Notes: a model not told the origin generated them from the sequence alone. A stretch of DNA of 58,499 nt from Deltaproteobacteria bacterium (GCA_031285295.1 JAITWK010000013.1:1-58499), one strand, 5' to 3'. Shown: positions 22,297-32,012, numbered from the stretch's first letter. Translations and numbers: made by a program.

Positions 22297-25138
22297 TTTT
22301 TCCCCAGAGAGTTTTCCATTCATGCAGGATTTCCAAAGCCCGTAACGGACTGATACTGTTAACGTCCAGATCGCCCAGGCTGATCAGCAAAGGATGCGGC
22401 ACGTCTGCTCTATCCAGGCTGTTTTGACCGCCCGGACAGGTTAAAGTGCCGGGATCGCCCGGATAACCGGGGCAGCCTGGTTTGGCCGCTTGCGGTTCTG
22501 CCACCTTGAAGCCGGGCAGCATTCCCATTTGCGGCTCAGTTTGCGGCGCATCCGCCAAACCACCCACAGCCGCGCGTTCAAGGCGTTCCAGAATTTGCCG
22601 CGCCCTTTGCACCACCCCGGCTGGCACTCCGGCCAGCTTGGCTACTTCAATGCCATAGCTGCGGTTGGAGGGGCCGGGTACCAGACGGCGCAGAAAAACC
22701 AGCTCGCCCCCCCATTCTCTTATGGCCACGTTCATATTATGCACGCCGGGCAAAAGGCCGTCCAGTACTGTCAGTTCGTGATAATGTGTGGCAAAAAGGG
22801 TACGGATGCCGGAATTTGCGGCATCCAAGCCTTTTTTAAGCGCCAGTTCCTCCACCACGGCCCAGGCCAGGGCCAAGCCATCGTAAGTGCTGGTGCCGCG
22901 TCCGATTTCATCCAGAATAACCAGACTGCGCTTGCCGGATTGGCGCAAAATTCTGGCCGTTTCCATCATTTCCACCATAAAGGTGCTCTGGCCCTGAGCC
23001 AGATTGTCCGAAGCGCCCACCCGGGAAAAAATTCTGTCCACCAGACCGATTTCCGCTTCTTCAGCCGGAACAAATGAACCCATTTGGGCCATCAGGCAGA
23101 TGATGGCGGTCTGGCGCAGCACTGTGGATTTACCGGACATATTCGGCCCGGTAATCAAAAGCAGCCTGCGCCGATCATCCATGAACAGATCGTTGGGCAC
23201 AAAATTGCCCCGGCCCTGAATACGCTCGACTACCGGATGGCGTCCCTGACGTATTTTGATTTCCAGACCGCCATGCAGCTTCGGCCTGCTCCAGCCGTTT
23301 TGTCTGGCACACTGGGCCAGGCTTTGCCAGTAATCAATCAGGGCCAGCACCTGGGCCATATACAAAAAGCGTGAACGCAAAGCCGCGATTTGCCCGCGCA
23401 ATTCCTTGAACAGAGTATATTCAAGATTGTTGCGCCGCTCGGCCGCGGCCAGCATTTTCTGCTCCAGTTCGCTCAGTTCGGCGGTACTGAAACGCTCGGC
23501 ATTGGCCAGGGTCTGGCGGCGGACGAAATGCGGCGGAACATTTTCCGAGGCGGATCGGCCCAGCTCAAAATAATAACCAAAAACGCGGTTCTGCCCCATT
23601 TTCAATTTGGGCAGCCCGAACGCGGCTTTTTCCCGCTCCCAAAGCTCCTGAATGCGCTGTTCACCGTGTTCGGTCAGATCAATCAATTCATCCAGTTCGG
23701 CATTATAACCCTGACGGAACAAGCCGCCTTCGGTGACCGTGAGCGGCAGATTATCGGCCAGAGCCTTGCCAAGCAAGCCGCAGGCATCCTCAAGGCTATC
23801 CCAGCCCTGCAAAAGTTCACGCAGTTTGCCGGGAATATCCAGCCCGTGCTCTTCCGGCGCGGTCAAGTATTTATCCCGGTTTAAACCGGCCTGTTTTAAA
23901 ATATCGCGCAGGGCTGGCAGAACCGCCAGACTTTGGCCCAGCGCGGCAAAATCGCGAGGGTAGGCCCGGTCCAAACAAATTCTGGTACTGAGGCGCTCAA
24001 GGTCATAAACGGTTTTCAGGCTTCGGCGCACCGCCTCAAGTTTTTCCGGCTGTTCAAAAAAATGCTGTACCAAATCCAGGGTTTCGTTAATCGGCCCGGC
24101 TTCGCGCCAGGGCTGGCGCAACCGTTCTTCCAGCAGGCGTCCGCCCATGGGGGTAACGGTTTCATCCAGCTCATGTTTTAGGGTACCCAATCCCTTTTTA
24201 CCGCTTTTTCCATCCAGACGGCGAAAAAGCTCAAGGTTGCGCTCGGTGATTTCGTCAATGATCAGATGCTTGCTCAGGTTGAGCGGCGTAAAAGGGGAAA
24301 GATGTTTCGCCGCCTGACGCTGGGTTTGTTCCAGATAGGCCAGAACGGCCCCGCAAGCCATGCAGAGTTCGGCTTTGCCGGTTAATCCCAACGCTCCGAG
24401 TTCTTTGACTTCCTGCGTTTGTAAAATGCGGTCGCAAGCTCCGGGCAGGGCAAAAAAACTATGTACCGGCACATGAATAAGCTGCACCCGTGCCTGATCA
24501 AGGCTTTGGGCGATACTGGTCGGTGGCTTGAAAGCGCCTTCGCGCAGTTGCGGCAAAAGCAGTTCGCGTGGGGCCAATTTTTGCACCCATTGCCACAGTT
24601 CGCTTTGTTTGCCGCTTTGCAGGCCGGACCAGCTACCAGTGGAGTTATCGGCCCAGGCAAAACCGCCGCTGTTTTTTTCCGCGTCCCAATAAAGAGCGCC
24701 AAGAAAGTTATGCCCTTTGCCGCTGAGTGATGATTCCTCCACCACCGTGGCGGGCGTCAGGACGCGGGTTACGGCCCGTTTGACCAATCCCTTGGCATCG
24801 CTTGGCTTTTCTACCTGATCGCAGATGACGACCTTATAGCCTTTTTCCAGCAATTGCGGCAGGTAGGCGTCCAGGGCGTGATGCGGCACGCCGCACATGG
24901 GAATAGGCGCTTCAGCCTGCGGATTGCGGCTGGTCAGGGTCAGTTGGAGTTCACGGGCGGTGGTTTCGGCGTCTTCAAAAAACAACTCAAAAAAATCACC
25001 CATGCGGAAGAAGAGCAGGGAGTCCGGATAAACAGCTTTGACCCCCATATATTGCTCGAACATGGGGGTCATTTTAAAGCTTTTGCCGCTGTCGGTTTCG
25101 CCAGCCGCTCCCGCTGGGGCTGTGCCTTCTGTTGACAT
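22289..25138 (-). CDS. mutS: DNA mismatch repair protein MutS
   Basis: MutS (949 aa) detects mismatches and recruits MutL. Visible: the mismatch-contacting FxE motif in MGDFFELFFED (about 46-56), the connector and lever regions, Walker A GPNMSGKST (about 660), DEIGRGTSTYDG, and ATHYHEL. After the ATPase domain comes QMGML (870-874), matching the sliding-clamp-binding motif of E. coli MutS (QMSLL), then a Pro/Gly/Cys-rich spacer and a C-terminal helix. The start is ATG 25138, which overlaps the lapB stop (TGATG) and has TTGGGGG upstream. An upstream in-frame ATG (25198) lies inside lapB and is less likely. Confidence 0.97.
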   Translation of the reverse strand: MSTEGTAPAGAAGETDSGKSFKMTPMFEQYMGVKAVYPDSLLFFRMGDFFELFFEDAETTARELQLTLTSRNPQAEAPIPMCGVPHHALDAYLPQLLEKGYKVVICDQVEKPSDAKGLVKRAVTRVLTPATVVEESSLSGKGHNFLGALYWDAEKNSGGFAWADNSTGSWSGLQSGKQSELWQWVQKLAPRELLLPQLREGAFKPPTSIAQSLDQARVQLIHVPVHSFFALPGACDRILQTQEVKELGALGLTGKAELCMACGAVLAYLEQTQRQAAKHLSPFTPLNLSKHLIIDEITERNLELFRRLDGKSGKKGLGTLKHELDETVTPMGGRLLEERLRQPWREAGPINETLDLVQHFFEQPEKLEAVRRSLKTVYDLERLSTRICLDRAYPRDFAALGQSLAVLPALRDILKQAGLNRDKYLTAPEEHGLDIPGKLRELLQGWDSLEDACGLLGKALADNLPLTVTEGGLFRQGYNAELDELIDLTEHGEQRIQELWEREKAAFGLPKLKMGQNRVFGYYFELGRSASENVPPHFVRRQTLANAERFSTAELSELEQKMLAAAERRNNLEYTLFKELRGQIAALRSRFLYMAQVLALIDYWQSLAQCARQNGWSRPKLHGGLEIKIRQGRHPVVERIQGRGNFVPNDLFMDDRRRLLLITGPNMSGKSTVLRQTAIICLMAQMGSFVPAEEAEIGLVDRIFSRVGASDNLAQGQSTFMVEMMETARILRQSGKRSLVILDEIGRGTSTYDGLALAWAVVEELALKKGLDAANSGIRTLFATHYHELTVLDGLLPGVHNMNVAIREWGGELVFLRRLVPGPSNRSYGIEVAKLAGVPAGVVQRARQILERLERAAVGGLADAPQTEPQMGMLPGFKVAEPQAAKPGCPGYPGDPGTLTCPGGQNSLDRADVPHPLLISLGDLDVNSISPLRALEILHEWKTLWGKND

Positions 25139-26253
25139 CAATCCCCCAAGGAAATCTTGTACGCAGCCGAGTGCCAGCCGTGACAGCGCGGGCAGCAATA
25201 AAACAGAATATCGCGGTGCAGGCCGCAGGCCGTGCAGACGAAATGCTTGAGCTTTTTGGACTGGCCTATGAAAAACTCAAGATCGGAATCGAGGGTTGGC
25301 GGCAAGCCGTACTGCTCACGGGCAATCTCCAGTTGCAGCAGGCGGGCGGCCCAAAATTCGGGCTGCACTATGAGCAGCTTGTTCAGCCATTGCTCGGCTT
25401 CTTCGATTCGCCCGCCGCGCCTAAGCAGCCGCGCACCGTAAAAATAGGGGGCCAGTTCCGGCTTGCGTTTTTCAATAACCGGCAGGAAAGTCTCAGCCGC
25501 AAGTTTATGAAAATCCTTGGCTTCGGCTTTTTCCTGAGGCGAAGAATAAACCAGCAGCAGAGCCTCGAAGAGCATGAAGTTTCTGGCTGGCGCAATGGCT
25601 TCCAGAGCTTTTTGAAAGCTTTTGCCTGCCGTGTTCCAGCGGTCTTCCTTGGCCTGCTGGATAATCATCATGGACCAAGCTTCCGGCGAGGCCGGATAAA
25701 TTTTCAACGCCCGCTCAGCCTGACGGATAACCCGACCGCGATCCTTGGGATCGCTGGCCAGAAGATCCTCGCCCTGACGCACGGTATAATGCGCTTCCGC
25801 CGTAGGGTTGCCAATCTGGCCGTAATATTGGGCCGCTTTTGCCCACTGGCCGGAATCGGCATACAGGGTGGCCAGTTCGGCATCAATGAGCTTTCTGGAT
25901 ACGCCCAGGCGCTGGGCCTCGGCATAGGCCTGTATGGCCCGATCCATAATGCCGGCCCGGCGATAATCCTGACCCAGCTCAAAGTAGGCTCTGGCCTTGA
26001 AAGCCGGGGCCAGTTCGGGCCGTATCAACAAACTTTCGCGTATTTGCACGGCACGTTCAAGTTCGCCCTTGGCCCGGAAAAGACTGCCCAGAGCCAGATA
26101 GGTTTCTACCGCGTCCGGGTTGTTTTTTACCACACGGGAAAGATCGCGGATGACGGAAATGGTATCCCGTTCGTCAGCCGTGGTACCGGGAGGGCAGTTG
26201 TCGATGCTGCATTCAACGGGGGCTGCCCCTGTAAGACGCGACCAGAGCGACAT
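25138..26253 (-). CDS. lapB: TPR protein with C-terminal rubredoxin-like metal site, LapB/YciM
   Basis: 371 residues: an array of TPR units (about 30-330; for example AVETYLALGSLFRAKGELERA) followed by a rubredoxin-like zinc site FVCTACG...YCCPRCHGWHS (about 338-362). This is the architecture of LapB/YciM, which in E. coli steers FtsH degradation of LpxC and so sets lipopolysaccharide synthesis. The usual N-terminal membrane anchor is not obvious; the protein begins MSLWSRLTGAAP. It lies seven bases after lapA, the same pairing as in enterobacteria, and overlaps mutS by one base. Confidence 0.9.
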   Translation of the reverse strand: MSLWSRLTGAAPVECSIDNCPPGTTADERDTISVIRDLSRVVKNNPDAVETYLALGSLFRAKGELERAVQIRESLLIRPELAPAFKARAYFELGQDYRRAGIMDRAIQAYAEAQRLGVSRKLIDAELATLYADSGQWAKAAQYYGQIGNPTAEAHYTVRQGEDLLASDPKDRGRVIRQAERALKIYPASPEAWSMMIIQQAKEDRWNTAGKSFQKALEAIAPARNFMLFEALLLVYSSPQEKAEAKDFHKLAAETFLPVIEKRKPELAPYFYGARLLRRGGRIEEAEQWLNKLLIVQPEFWAARLLQLEIAREQYGLPPTLDSDLEFFIGQSKKLKHFVCTACGLHRDILFYCCPRCHGWHSAAYKISLGD

Positions 26254-26260
26254 ATTGACC

Positions 26261-26623
26261 TCACAGCAAGGCAGGCGGCGTAGTGCCGGTTTTGGGTTGA
26301 TCCAGTTCGGTGGAGATGGGCATTTGGCGGAAGCTCTGTAATTCCTGTTCCATCACGCGTATTTTTTTGTTGCTCTGGCGTATCCTTCCGGAAAGCTTGA
26401 AGCGATCAATGCCGAGCAATAGCGCCGTGACCAGGCAACCCAGGGCGAAGGCGACCAGAATAACAAAAAAGAAAGGAATAGGGCCGCTGGTCCAGGTTAA
26501 ATCATTAACATAAACCTTAAAGGTGAAGATGAGCTCTTTTGCCAGCTCGGAACTGTTCTGCAGCAGGAAAAGCGCTGTGGTAACAAGCACCAGCAACAGA
26601 ATAAAGGTTTTAAGAAATCTCAT
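26261..26623 (-). CDS. lapA: LapA-domain inner-membrane protein
   Basis: 120 residues with two membrane helices, FLKTFILLLVLVTTALFLLQ (about 3-22) and FFFVILVAFALGCLVTALLL (about 50-69), then a short coiled coil (SGRIRQSNKKIRVMEQELQS). Topology, and the segment LLQNSSELAKELIF, fit the LapA/DUF1049 family, the partner of LapB. GGAG lies upstream of the ATG. In this organism it presumably anchors LapB at the membrane; this is inference from the family. Confidence 0.88.
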   Translation of the reverse strand: MRFLKTFILLLVLVTTALFLLQNSSELAKELIFTFKVYVNDLTWTSGPIPFFFVILVAFALGCLVTALLLGIDRFKLSGRIRQSNKKIRVMEQELQSFRQMPISTELDQPKTGTTPPALL

Positions 26624-26650
26624 GCAATCATCTCCACGATGTTATTTTTA

Positions 26651-27139
26651 TCAAATGTGCAATGTTTTGAAATAAGGCAACAAGGCCTGATAGGTTTCAT
26701 CCAGGTGCTGCGGAATGGTACGCAGATCCGCCATGACGGCCATGAAATTTGAATCGCCGTTCCAGCGCGGCACCAGGTGGCAGTGCAAATGCTCACGCAC
26801 GCCTGCCCCGGCAGCTTCGCCCAGATTAATGCCGATATTGATGCCCTGAGCCTTGAAATGCTCACGCAGAATATTCGTGCAACGTTGTACCAGCGTCATG
26901 AACTCGGCTGAGCTTTCGGCATCCAGCTCAGTTATGCAGGCAACATGATCCAGGGGCGCGACCATGATATGCCCGTTGCAGTATGGATACTTGTTCATGA
27001 TCACGAAGCAGCGCCGGCCACGATAAAGCACCAGGCGCTCCTTATCCTGGGAGGAATCCTGCTCCAGGCAGAACACGCATTTGTCCGCTTTTGGACCGAG
27101 TATGTAACTTACGCGCCAGGGCGCCCATAAATTTTTCAT
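26651..27139 (-). CDS. HIT-domain hydrolase (Ap4A phosphorylase-like)
   Basis: A 162-residue histidine-triad protein. The nucleotidyl-binding motif is HLHCHLVPRW (about 126-135). The N-terminal LWAPWR and CVFC zinc-ligand pair are typical of the branch that includes Ap4A phosphorylases and actinobacterial and delta-proteobacterial HIT proteins. I chose ATG 27139 because MKNLWAPWRVSYI is the usual beginning; a TTG at 27169 would add ten residues. There is no clear ribosome site for either. It sits between the cca-like gene and lapA on the same strand. Confidence 0.9.
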   Translation of the reverse strand: MKNLWAPWRVSYILGPKADKCVFCLEQDSSQDKERLVLYRGRRCFVIMNKYPYCNGHIMVAPLDHVACITELDAESSAEFMTLVQRCTNILREHFKAQGINIGINLGEAAGAGVREHLHCHLVPRWNGDSNFMAVMADLRTIPQHLDETYQALLPYFKTLHI

Positions 27140-27216
27140 GCTTTTGGAAGTATATTTTATTTGCGTCAAATAGCAAGGGCGGCGTCATTACCGGCAAGCT
27201 TTTACAACGTGGCTTT

Positions 27217-29988
27217 TTACTGCGCCGTCTTTTCCTCCGGCATGGAATCGATCTCTTTGGAGGCAGCTTCTTTTTCCCGCGCCGCTTTTTCCTCGGATTC
27301 AAACTTTTCCGCTTCACGCAGTATGAAACGGGCGCGTTCAAGCTGTTCTTCCCTGGTATTGGCCAGACCGTCGGCTTTTGCGCCGAGCATGGCGGTCATA
27401 ATGCGGCCCACCAGCGGGCCTTGCGGCACGCCCAAAGCCAGCAAATCCTCGCCGGTTATATCCAGAGTCATGTTCCAGAGGCGCGAAAGGTAGTTGGAAA
27501 GTTCTTTTTTGATGTCCTTCATATTGTTTTGCGCCATCAAATACAGAATGCCCTCAAGCGGTATTTTAATCAGAATGCGGTAGAGCGCCCCCATGCTGCG
27601 TCCTTCATCCTTCTGCCAGGCCAGCAAACGCCGGGAGGCGGCGCGGGTGCCCTCACGCAGCAGCATGAAATCGTTGCGCTGTTTGGCGGAAAGCAGGAAG
27701 CGATCCAGAATTTCCGACATTTCGTTATATTTTACGTTGGGGCAGAGGGACAAAAGGTAGACAATCCAGGTTACGGGCTGCTGCTTGAGAAATAGCAGTT
27801 TGTACCAGGAAATTACATCTTCCACCTCGGCCAGCATGCTTTCCTTGGAAGGGGTGAGCGCCAGCAGCGGGTGAATTTGCTTCAGGATGCCGAATCCCTC
27901 CATACGTTGCAGGCAGAGCAGCGGTTCTTTTTCATTGAAGATGCGCTGCAATTCATGAAAAAGGCGCGGGCCGGAGAGCTTTTGAAAAAGTCCCAGTTGC
28001 AGGCAGTTTTTGATCAATTTTTCCGTCTGCGGCCCGATTTTGAAGTTGAAGCGTTTTTCAAAACGGATGGCCCGCAGGATGCGCGTGGGGTCTTCGACAA
28101 AACTTAACGAATGCAGAATGCGGATATGTTTTTCGCGCATGTCGCGCAAGGCCCCGAAGGGATCCACCAAATCGCCGAAAAACGCAAGGTTCAGGCGCAG
28201 GGCCAGAGCGTTGATGCTGAAGTCGCGGCGCGAAAGGTCCATTTTGATGGAAGAAAGTTCAACCGTGGGCAGGGCACCCGGATATTCGTAATATTCCAGC
28301 CTGGAAGTGGCCACATCAATGCGCTGTTCCGCTCCCGCCTCATCCTTGAAAATTACTATGGCGGTCTGAAACATGGGATGCGAACGGCAGCGCCCGTGCA
28401 ACTTGGCGGCCAGTTGGCGGGCAAAGGCAATGCCATCACCCTCAACGGTCAAATCAATGTCCAGATTCACTCTGTCCATGAGCAAGTCGCGCACAAAGCC
28501 GCCCACAGCGTAAACATTGACTTGCTGCTTGTCAGCCAGTTCCCCGATGCTTCGCAGCAGTTCGTGGTGTTCCTTGGGTAGCTTATCCTTGATTATTCCG
28601 GCTATGTTGCGGTCTTTTTGCGTGTTGACCAAAGGATCGCCTTCGGGAATGCGAATGGAATCGTCAAGCAACAGGCGCATGATATCCGTGCGTGTGAGCA
28701 CGCCCAGGACGTTATTTTCCGCGTCAACCACCGGCACCATGCGCTGACGCTGCCCCAGAATGATTTCCATGGCCGGGTAAAGGCTCGCATCTGGCGGCAT
28801 GGTGGCGGCCCGGCCGTTCATGAAGTCGGATACCGGCTGTTCGCCTAACTTGTGCCCGACAGCCCTGGCCGCAATCTGATATTCAATAAGCCCGATGCAT
28901 TTCATGGTTCCGGCGGCCACTACCGGAGCGGCCTTCAGGCCGTAGCGCAGCATGATGGCTTCGGCCTCGGAAAGGCTTTGGGTATCTTCCACCACCTTGG
29001 CCGGAGCGGTCATTTTGGATCCAACATTGATTTCTTTGTGGATGGTGGAAAACAGCGCGGCCAAAAGCTGTTCCCGTACCTCTTCCATGGTCTTGTCCTT
29101 GACCGAGGCGGCTGCCGCATAGCTATGCCCACCGCCGCCAAGCGAGGCGCAAATCATGTTGACGTTGATTTTTTCCGGCATCCGGCTGCGTGCCACCACC
29201 TGAACCCGATCGCCCATCTGGGCCAGAGCGAAAATCACTTTGGCATTTTTTTCCATCTCAAAAATCTGGTGTGTGAGCACGGCGAAATCATCCACATAGT
29301 TTTCCAAAATAATCGAGGTGGTAACTATGGAAATGCCGTGTACCTCATGCGTGACCGCGCTTTCGATCATCCGGTTAAGCAGCAGCACCTGTTCGCTGGT
29401 GAGCGCGGTTTTCATAAGATCGGAAATAATGCCGAGATCCATAAATTGCCCGCGCAGCCAGGCGGCAGCCGCAAAATCGTGCTCAGTGGTGGAATCGTAG
29501 CAAAAAGAGCCTGTATCCTCATAAATGCCCAGGCCGAACATGGTGGCTTCGTCCGGGCTGGGCAAAAGGCCTTTTTCCTTTATCAGGTGCGTCAGAATGG
29601 TGGTGGTAGAGCCCCATTCGCGGATCACGCTGTAATCAAGCGGCAAATCGTCTTCGGAATCCGGGTGATGATCGTAACAGTGGATTTGCAGGCCGGGGTT
29701 ATTAAGCGCTTCAGCCACCTGCTGCACCCGGCCGCGCTGCCTGGTATCGACCAGCACCAGGGTTTTGACCTTGCTGAAATCGCAGCCTTTGGGCGACCGG
29801 AACTTGAAAATGTAGGCAATGCTATCCAGAAAATAGTTAAGGCCGGTTTTTTCGCGATAGGAGGGGACAATTATTTCGGCTTCCGGGTAAAGCATTTTGG
29901 CGGCCACCATAGCGGCCAGAGCGTCAAAATCGGCATTGACGTGGGCGGTGATGATCGTTTCCGGCGCAAACAGTGAGTTTTCAGTCAT
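27217..29988 (-). CDS. DHH-CBS-CCA tRNA nucleotidyltransferase/poly(A) polymerase family protein
   Basis: A 923-residue fusion. The N-terminal DHH phosphoesterase domain (ITAHVNADFDALAAM, VLVDTRQRGRV, DHHPDSEDD) and DHHA1 region GGGGHSYAAAA are followed by two CBS domains (about 315-440). Then comes the class II nucleotidyltransferase head, AVGGFVRDLLMD and LDIDLTVEGDG, with RRDFSINALAL and an RNA-binding neck with RILRAIRFEKRF. Such proteins add all or part of CCA, or A residues, to tRNA ends. The start is ATG 29988; upstream open frame into xerD is out of family. Its job here (full CCA, CC- or A-adding) cannot be told from sequence by eye. Confidence 0.92.
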   Translation of the reverse strand: MTENSLFAPETIITAHVNADFDALAAMVAAKMLYPEAEIIVPSYREKTGLNYFLDSIAYIFKFRSPKGCDFSKVKTLVLVDTRQRGRVQQVAEALNNPGLQIHCYDHHPDSEDDLPLDYSVIREWGSTTTILTHLIKEKGLLPSPDEATMFGLGIYEDTGSFCYDSTTEHDFAAAAWLRGQFMDLGIISDLMKTALTSEQVLLLNRMIESAVTHEVHGISIVTTSIILENYVDDFAVLTHQIFEMEKNAKVIFALAQMGDRVQVVARSRMPEKINVNMICASLGGGGHSYAAAASVKDKTMEEVREQLLAALFSTIHKEINVGSKMTAPAKVVEDTQSLSEAEAIMLRYGLKAAPVVAAGTMKCIGLIEYQIAARAVGHKLGEQPVSDFMNGRAATMPPDASLYPAMEIILGQRQRMVPVVDAENNVLGVLTRTDIMRLLLDDSIRIPEGDPLVNTQKDRNIAGIIKDKLPKEHHELLRSIGELADKQQVNVYAVGGFVRDLLMDRVNLDIDLTVEGDGIAFARQLAAKLHGRCRSHPMFQTAIVIFKDEAGAEQRIDVATSRLEYYEYPGALPTVELSSIKMDLSRRDFSINALALRLNLAFFGDLVDPFGALRDMREKHIRILHSLSFVEDPTRILRAIRFEKRFNFKIGPQTEKLIKNCLQLGLFQKLSGPRLFHELQRIFNEKEPLLCLQRMEGFGILKQIHPLLALTPSKESMLAEVEDVISWYKLLFLKQQPVTWIVYLLSLCPNVKYNEMSEILDRFLLSAKQRNDFMLLREGTRAASRRLLAWQKDEGRSMGALYRILIKIPLEGILYLMAQNNMKDIKKELSNYLSRLWNMTLDITGEDLLALGVPQGPLVGRIMTAMLGAKADGLANTREEQLERARFILREAEKFESEEKAAREKEAASKEIDSMPEEKTAQ

Positions 29989-30025
29989 GATTATTTTGAA
30001 TTTGTCCGGTTTAAACTGATTGGGG

Positions 30026-31015
30026 TTACTTTGGGCTGGTTTTTGAGCGAGGGTGGTGCGCCTGATGCACCTTGCCAAGGCGCTCGGCCTGCACATGGGT
30101 ATAAATTTCCGTGGCGCTGATATCGGCGTGTCCCAAAAGCATCTGCACGGATCGCAAATCCGCGCCGCCTTCCAAAAGGTGAGTGGCAAAGGAATGGCGA
30201 AAAGTGTGCGGCGAAATTTCTTTATGGATGCCTGCCGCCAGGGCATATTTGCGCACCAGCTTCCATACCGCAATCCGGCTTAAACCTTGCCCGGAACGGT
30301 TAAGGAAAACAAAATCACTTTTCGGCCCGAACAGCGGACGCCAGACCGCCATATATTGCTCCAGCCAGCGGGCGGCCTCGGCATGCACGGGCACCAGGCG
30401 TTCTTTAGCGCCTTTGCCGAAGATGCGAACTATACCCGCCTGCGGGTCAAAATCAAGCGGCTTAAATTCGCAAAGCTCAGAAACCCGCAAGCCGGAAGCG
30501 TAAAGCAGTTCCAGCATCGTACGATCCCGAAAACCGATTTTTCCGCGCAAATCCGGCTGCTCCAGAAGGGCCTGCATTTCTTTGCGGGTAAGGACTTCCG
30601 GCAGGTTTTTATGCAGTTTAGGGTTTTCCAGAAAGCGGGTAGGGTCTGAATTCAGGATTCCTTCTTCGCGGGCAAAGGCGAAAAAGCCGCGCAGGGCAGA
30701 GAGGCGTCGGGCCAGACTGCGGGCGGCCAGGCCACCGGACGCGCTATTGTCATCTTTTTTTCTGCGCCGGATATCGACAATATAAAGAAAAATACTTTGA
30801 TCGGTTATCTCGCCAAGATCCAGGCTGTTTTCAGCGCTATCCGCATTCAGAAAAGACAAAAAATCCAGCAGATCCGACTGATAGGCGCTGATGGTATTTT
30901 CCGCCAGCCCGTGCTCAATAATGAGGTTTTGCAGATAAGCGTCCAGAAGCCGCATATTCGCGTCCGGAATGGTTTGTTGTCTTTTGGGCGTTTGTCTCAT
31001 ATATAAACTCTGCAT
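30026..31015 (-). CDS. xerD: Tyrosine recombinase XerD-like
   Basis: 329 residues with a SAM-like N-terminal core-binding domain (LDAYLQNLIIEHGLAENTI) and a catalytic domain. All six active-site residues are visible: Arg in ASGLRVSEL, Lys in GKGAKERLVP, His and Arg in HTFRHSFATHL, His in LLGHADISATEIYTHV, and the nucleophile Tyr in IYTHV. XerC/XerD pairs resolve chromosome dimers at dif. It is chromosomal and in an operon with the cca-like gene, not next to a mobile element. Start ATG 31015 or 31000; no strong ribosome site. XerC cannot be excluded without comparing both genes. Confidence 0.88.
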   Translation of the reverse strand: MQSLYMRQTPKRQQTIPDANMRLLDAYLQNLIIEHGLAENTISAYQSDLLDFLSFLNADSAENSLDLGEITDQSIFLYIVDIRRRKKDDNSASGGLAARSLARRLSALRGFFAFAREEGILNSDPTRFLENPKLHKNLPEVLTRKEMQALLEQPDLRGKIGFRDRTMLELLYASGLRVSELCEFKPLDFDPQAGIVRIFGKGAKERLVPVHAEAARWLEQYMAVWRPLFGPKSDFVFLNRSGQGLSRIAVWKLVRKYALAAGIHKEISPHTFRHSFATHLLEGGADLRSVQMLLGHADISATEIYTHVQAERLGKVHQAHHPRSKTSPK

Positions 31016-31161
31016 TAAGCCGTATTCTTACATGGCACAACGTGAAACGGCAAGCAGCAATACCTGCTGCCCCATGTGATTTTCAGAGCGCTAAACCAAT
31101 TTACTTTAACTTTTATGGTTATAATTTGTTTTTAACAAAAACTTAAAGTCAAACTTTACCA

Positions 31162-31677
31162 ATGCAGAAAAAAACATTTAATTACAGCCAGATAGCCTAT
31201 GTAAGTCTTGGCTCAAATTCAGACGACAGCCCGGGCAAGCTGCGGGCCGCTCTGGCTGAGCTGGCCGAACTGCCCGCGACAGAATTGCTCTCTGCTTCCG
31301 GGTTGTATCGCACCGAGCCGCAGGGCGATCCGGACCAGCCTTGGTTTTTGAATCAGGTTGCGGCGCTGCGTAGCGGGCTTGATCCGGAAGAATTGCTTGC
31401 GGCCATGCTGAAAATTGAAACCCGGCTTGGCCGCCTTCGTGATCCGGCCAGACGCTTCGGGCCGCGCAGCATTGATCTGGATTTGCTGCTTTACGGTGAT
31501 CTTGTCATGGATTCGCAAAATCTGATCTTGCCGCATCCGCGCATGTTTAAGCGGGCCTTCGTGCTTTTGCCGCTTATGGATATAGCAGAGGAGCCTTTGC
31601 GCTCTGAAGTCAGCGCCGCCCTTGGCAAATTGAATTATTTTTTGAATGGTGATAGAATTTACCAGAACGCTGAGTAA
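31162..31677 (+). CDS. folK: 2-amino-4-hydroxy-6-hydroxymethyldihydropteridine pyrophosphokinase
   Basis: HPPK transfers pyrophosphate from ATP to hydroxymethyl-dihydropterin in folate synthesis. Signatures: YVSLGSNSDD (13-22), SGLYRTEPQGDPDQPWFLNQ with the pterin-binding Trp/Phe, RFGPRSIDLDLLLYGD with the two Mg-binding Asp residues, and LPHPRMFKRAFVL. 171 residues is normal. It stands alone, without folP or folB nearby, and is followed after 35 bases by a small YHS-type protein. Confidence 0.95.
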   Translation: MQKKTFNYSQIAYVSLGSNSDDSPGKLRAALAELAELPATELLSASGLYRTEPQGDPDQPWFLNQVAALRSGLDPEELLAAMLKIETRLGRLRDPARRFGPRSIDLDLLLYGDLVMDSQNLILPHPRMFKRAFVLLPLMDIAEEPLRSEVSAALGKLNYFLNGDRIYQNAE

Positions 31678-31712
31678 CGCAGGCACGATCGCTAGATATA
31701 AGGAGTCTGTTG

Positions 31713-32012
31713 ATGTTGAAGTTTGCAATTATTGCGCTGGCTATTTTTGTAGCCTACAAACTTTTTTCCAATGATTTTCTGCGTAAACGCAAGGATGAGG
31801 AAAAAAAGCAGGGCCAGGAGCAGGAAAAAAAGGTTGCCAGCGGCGAACTGGTCAAAGATCCGATTTGTGGCGTTTATGTTGCGCTGGATGACAGCGTGAG
31901 CGTCAAGGATGGCGATCATGTTTACCGTTTTTGCAGCTATGAGTGCCGCGACAAATTCCTCATGCAACTGGAACAAGGCGGCCGCGAAATTCCTTCCAAC
32001 GACGACAAATAA
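31713..32012 (+). CDS. Membrane-anchored YHS/TRASH-like metal-binding protein
   Basis: 99 residues. An N-terminal helix (FAIIALAIFVAYKLF) is followed by a Lys/Glu/Gln-rich linker and a YHS-like domain: DPICGVYVALD, then YRFCSYECRDKFL. The Cys residues (DPICG and FCSYEC) would bind a metal, possibly copper, nickel or zinc. AAGGAG lies seven bases before ATG 31713; the TTG three bases earlier is less likely. A Rho-independent terminator follows. Function unknown; similar proteins occur singly in Desulfovibrio-type genomes. Confidence 0.85.
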   Translation: MLKFAIIALAIFVAYKLFSNDFLRKRKDEEKKQGQEQEKKVASGELVKDPICGVYVALDDSVSVKDGDHVYRFCSYECRDKFLMQLEQGGREIPSNDDK

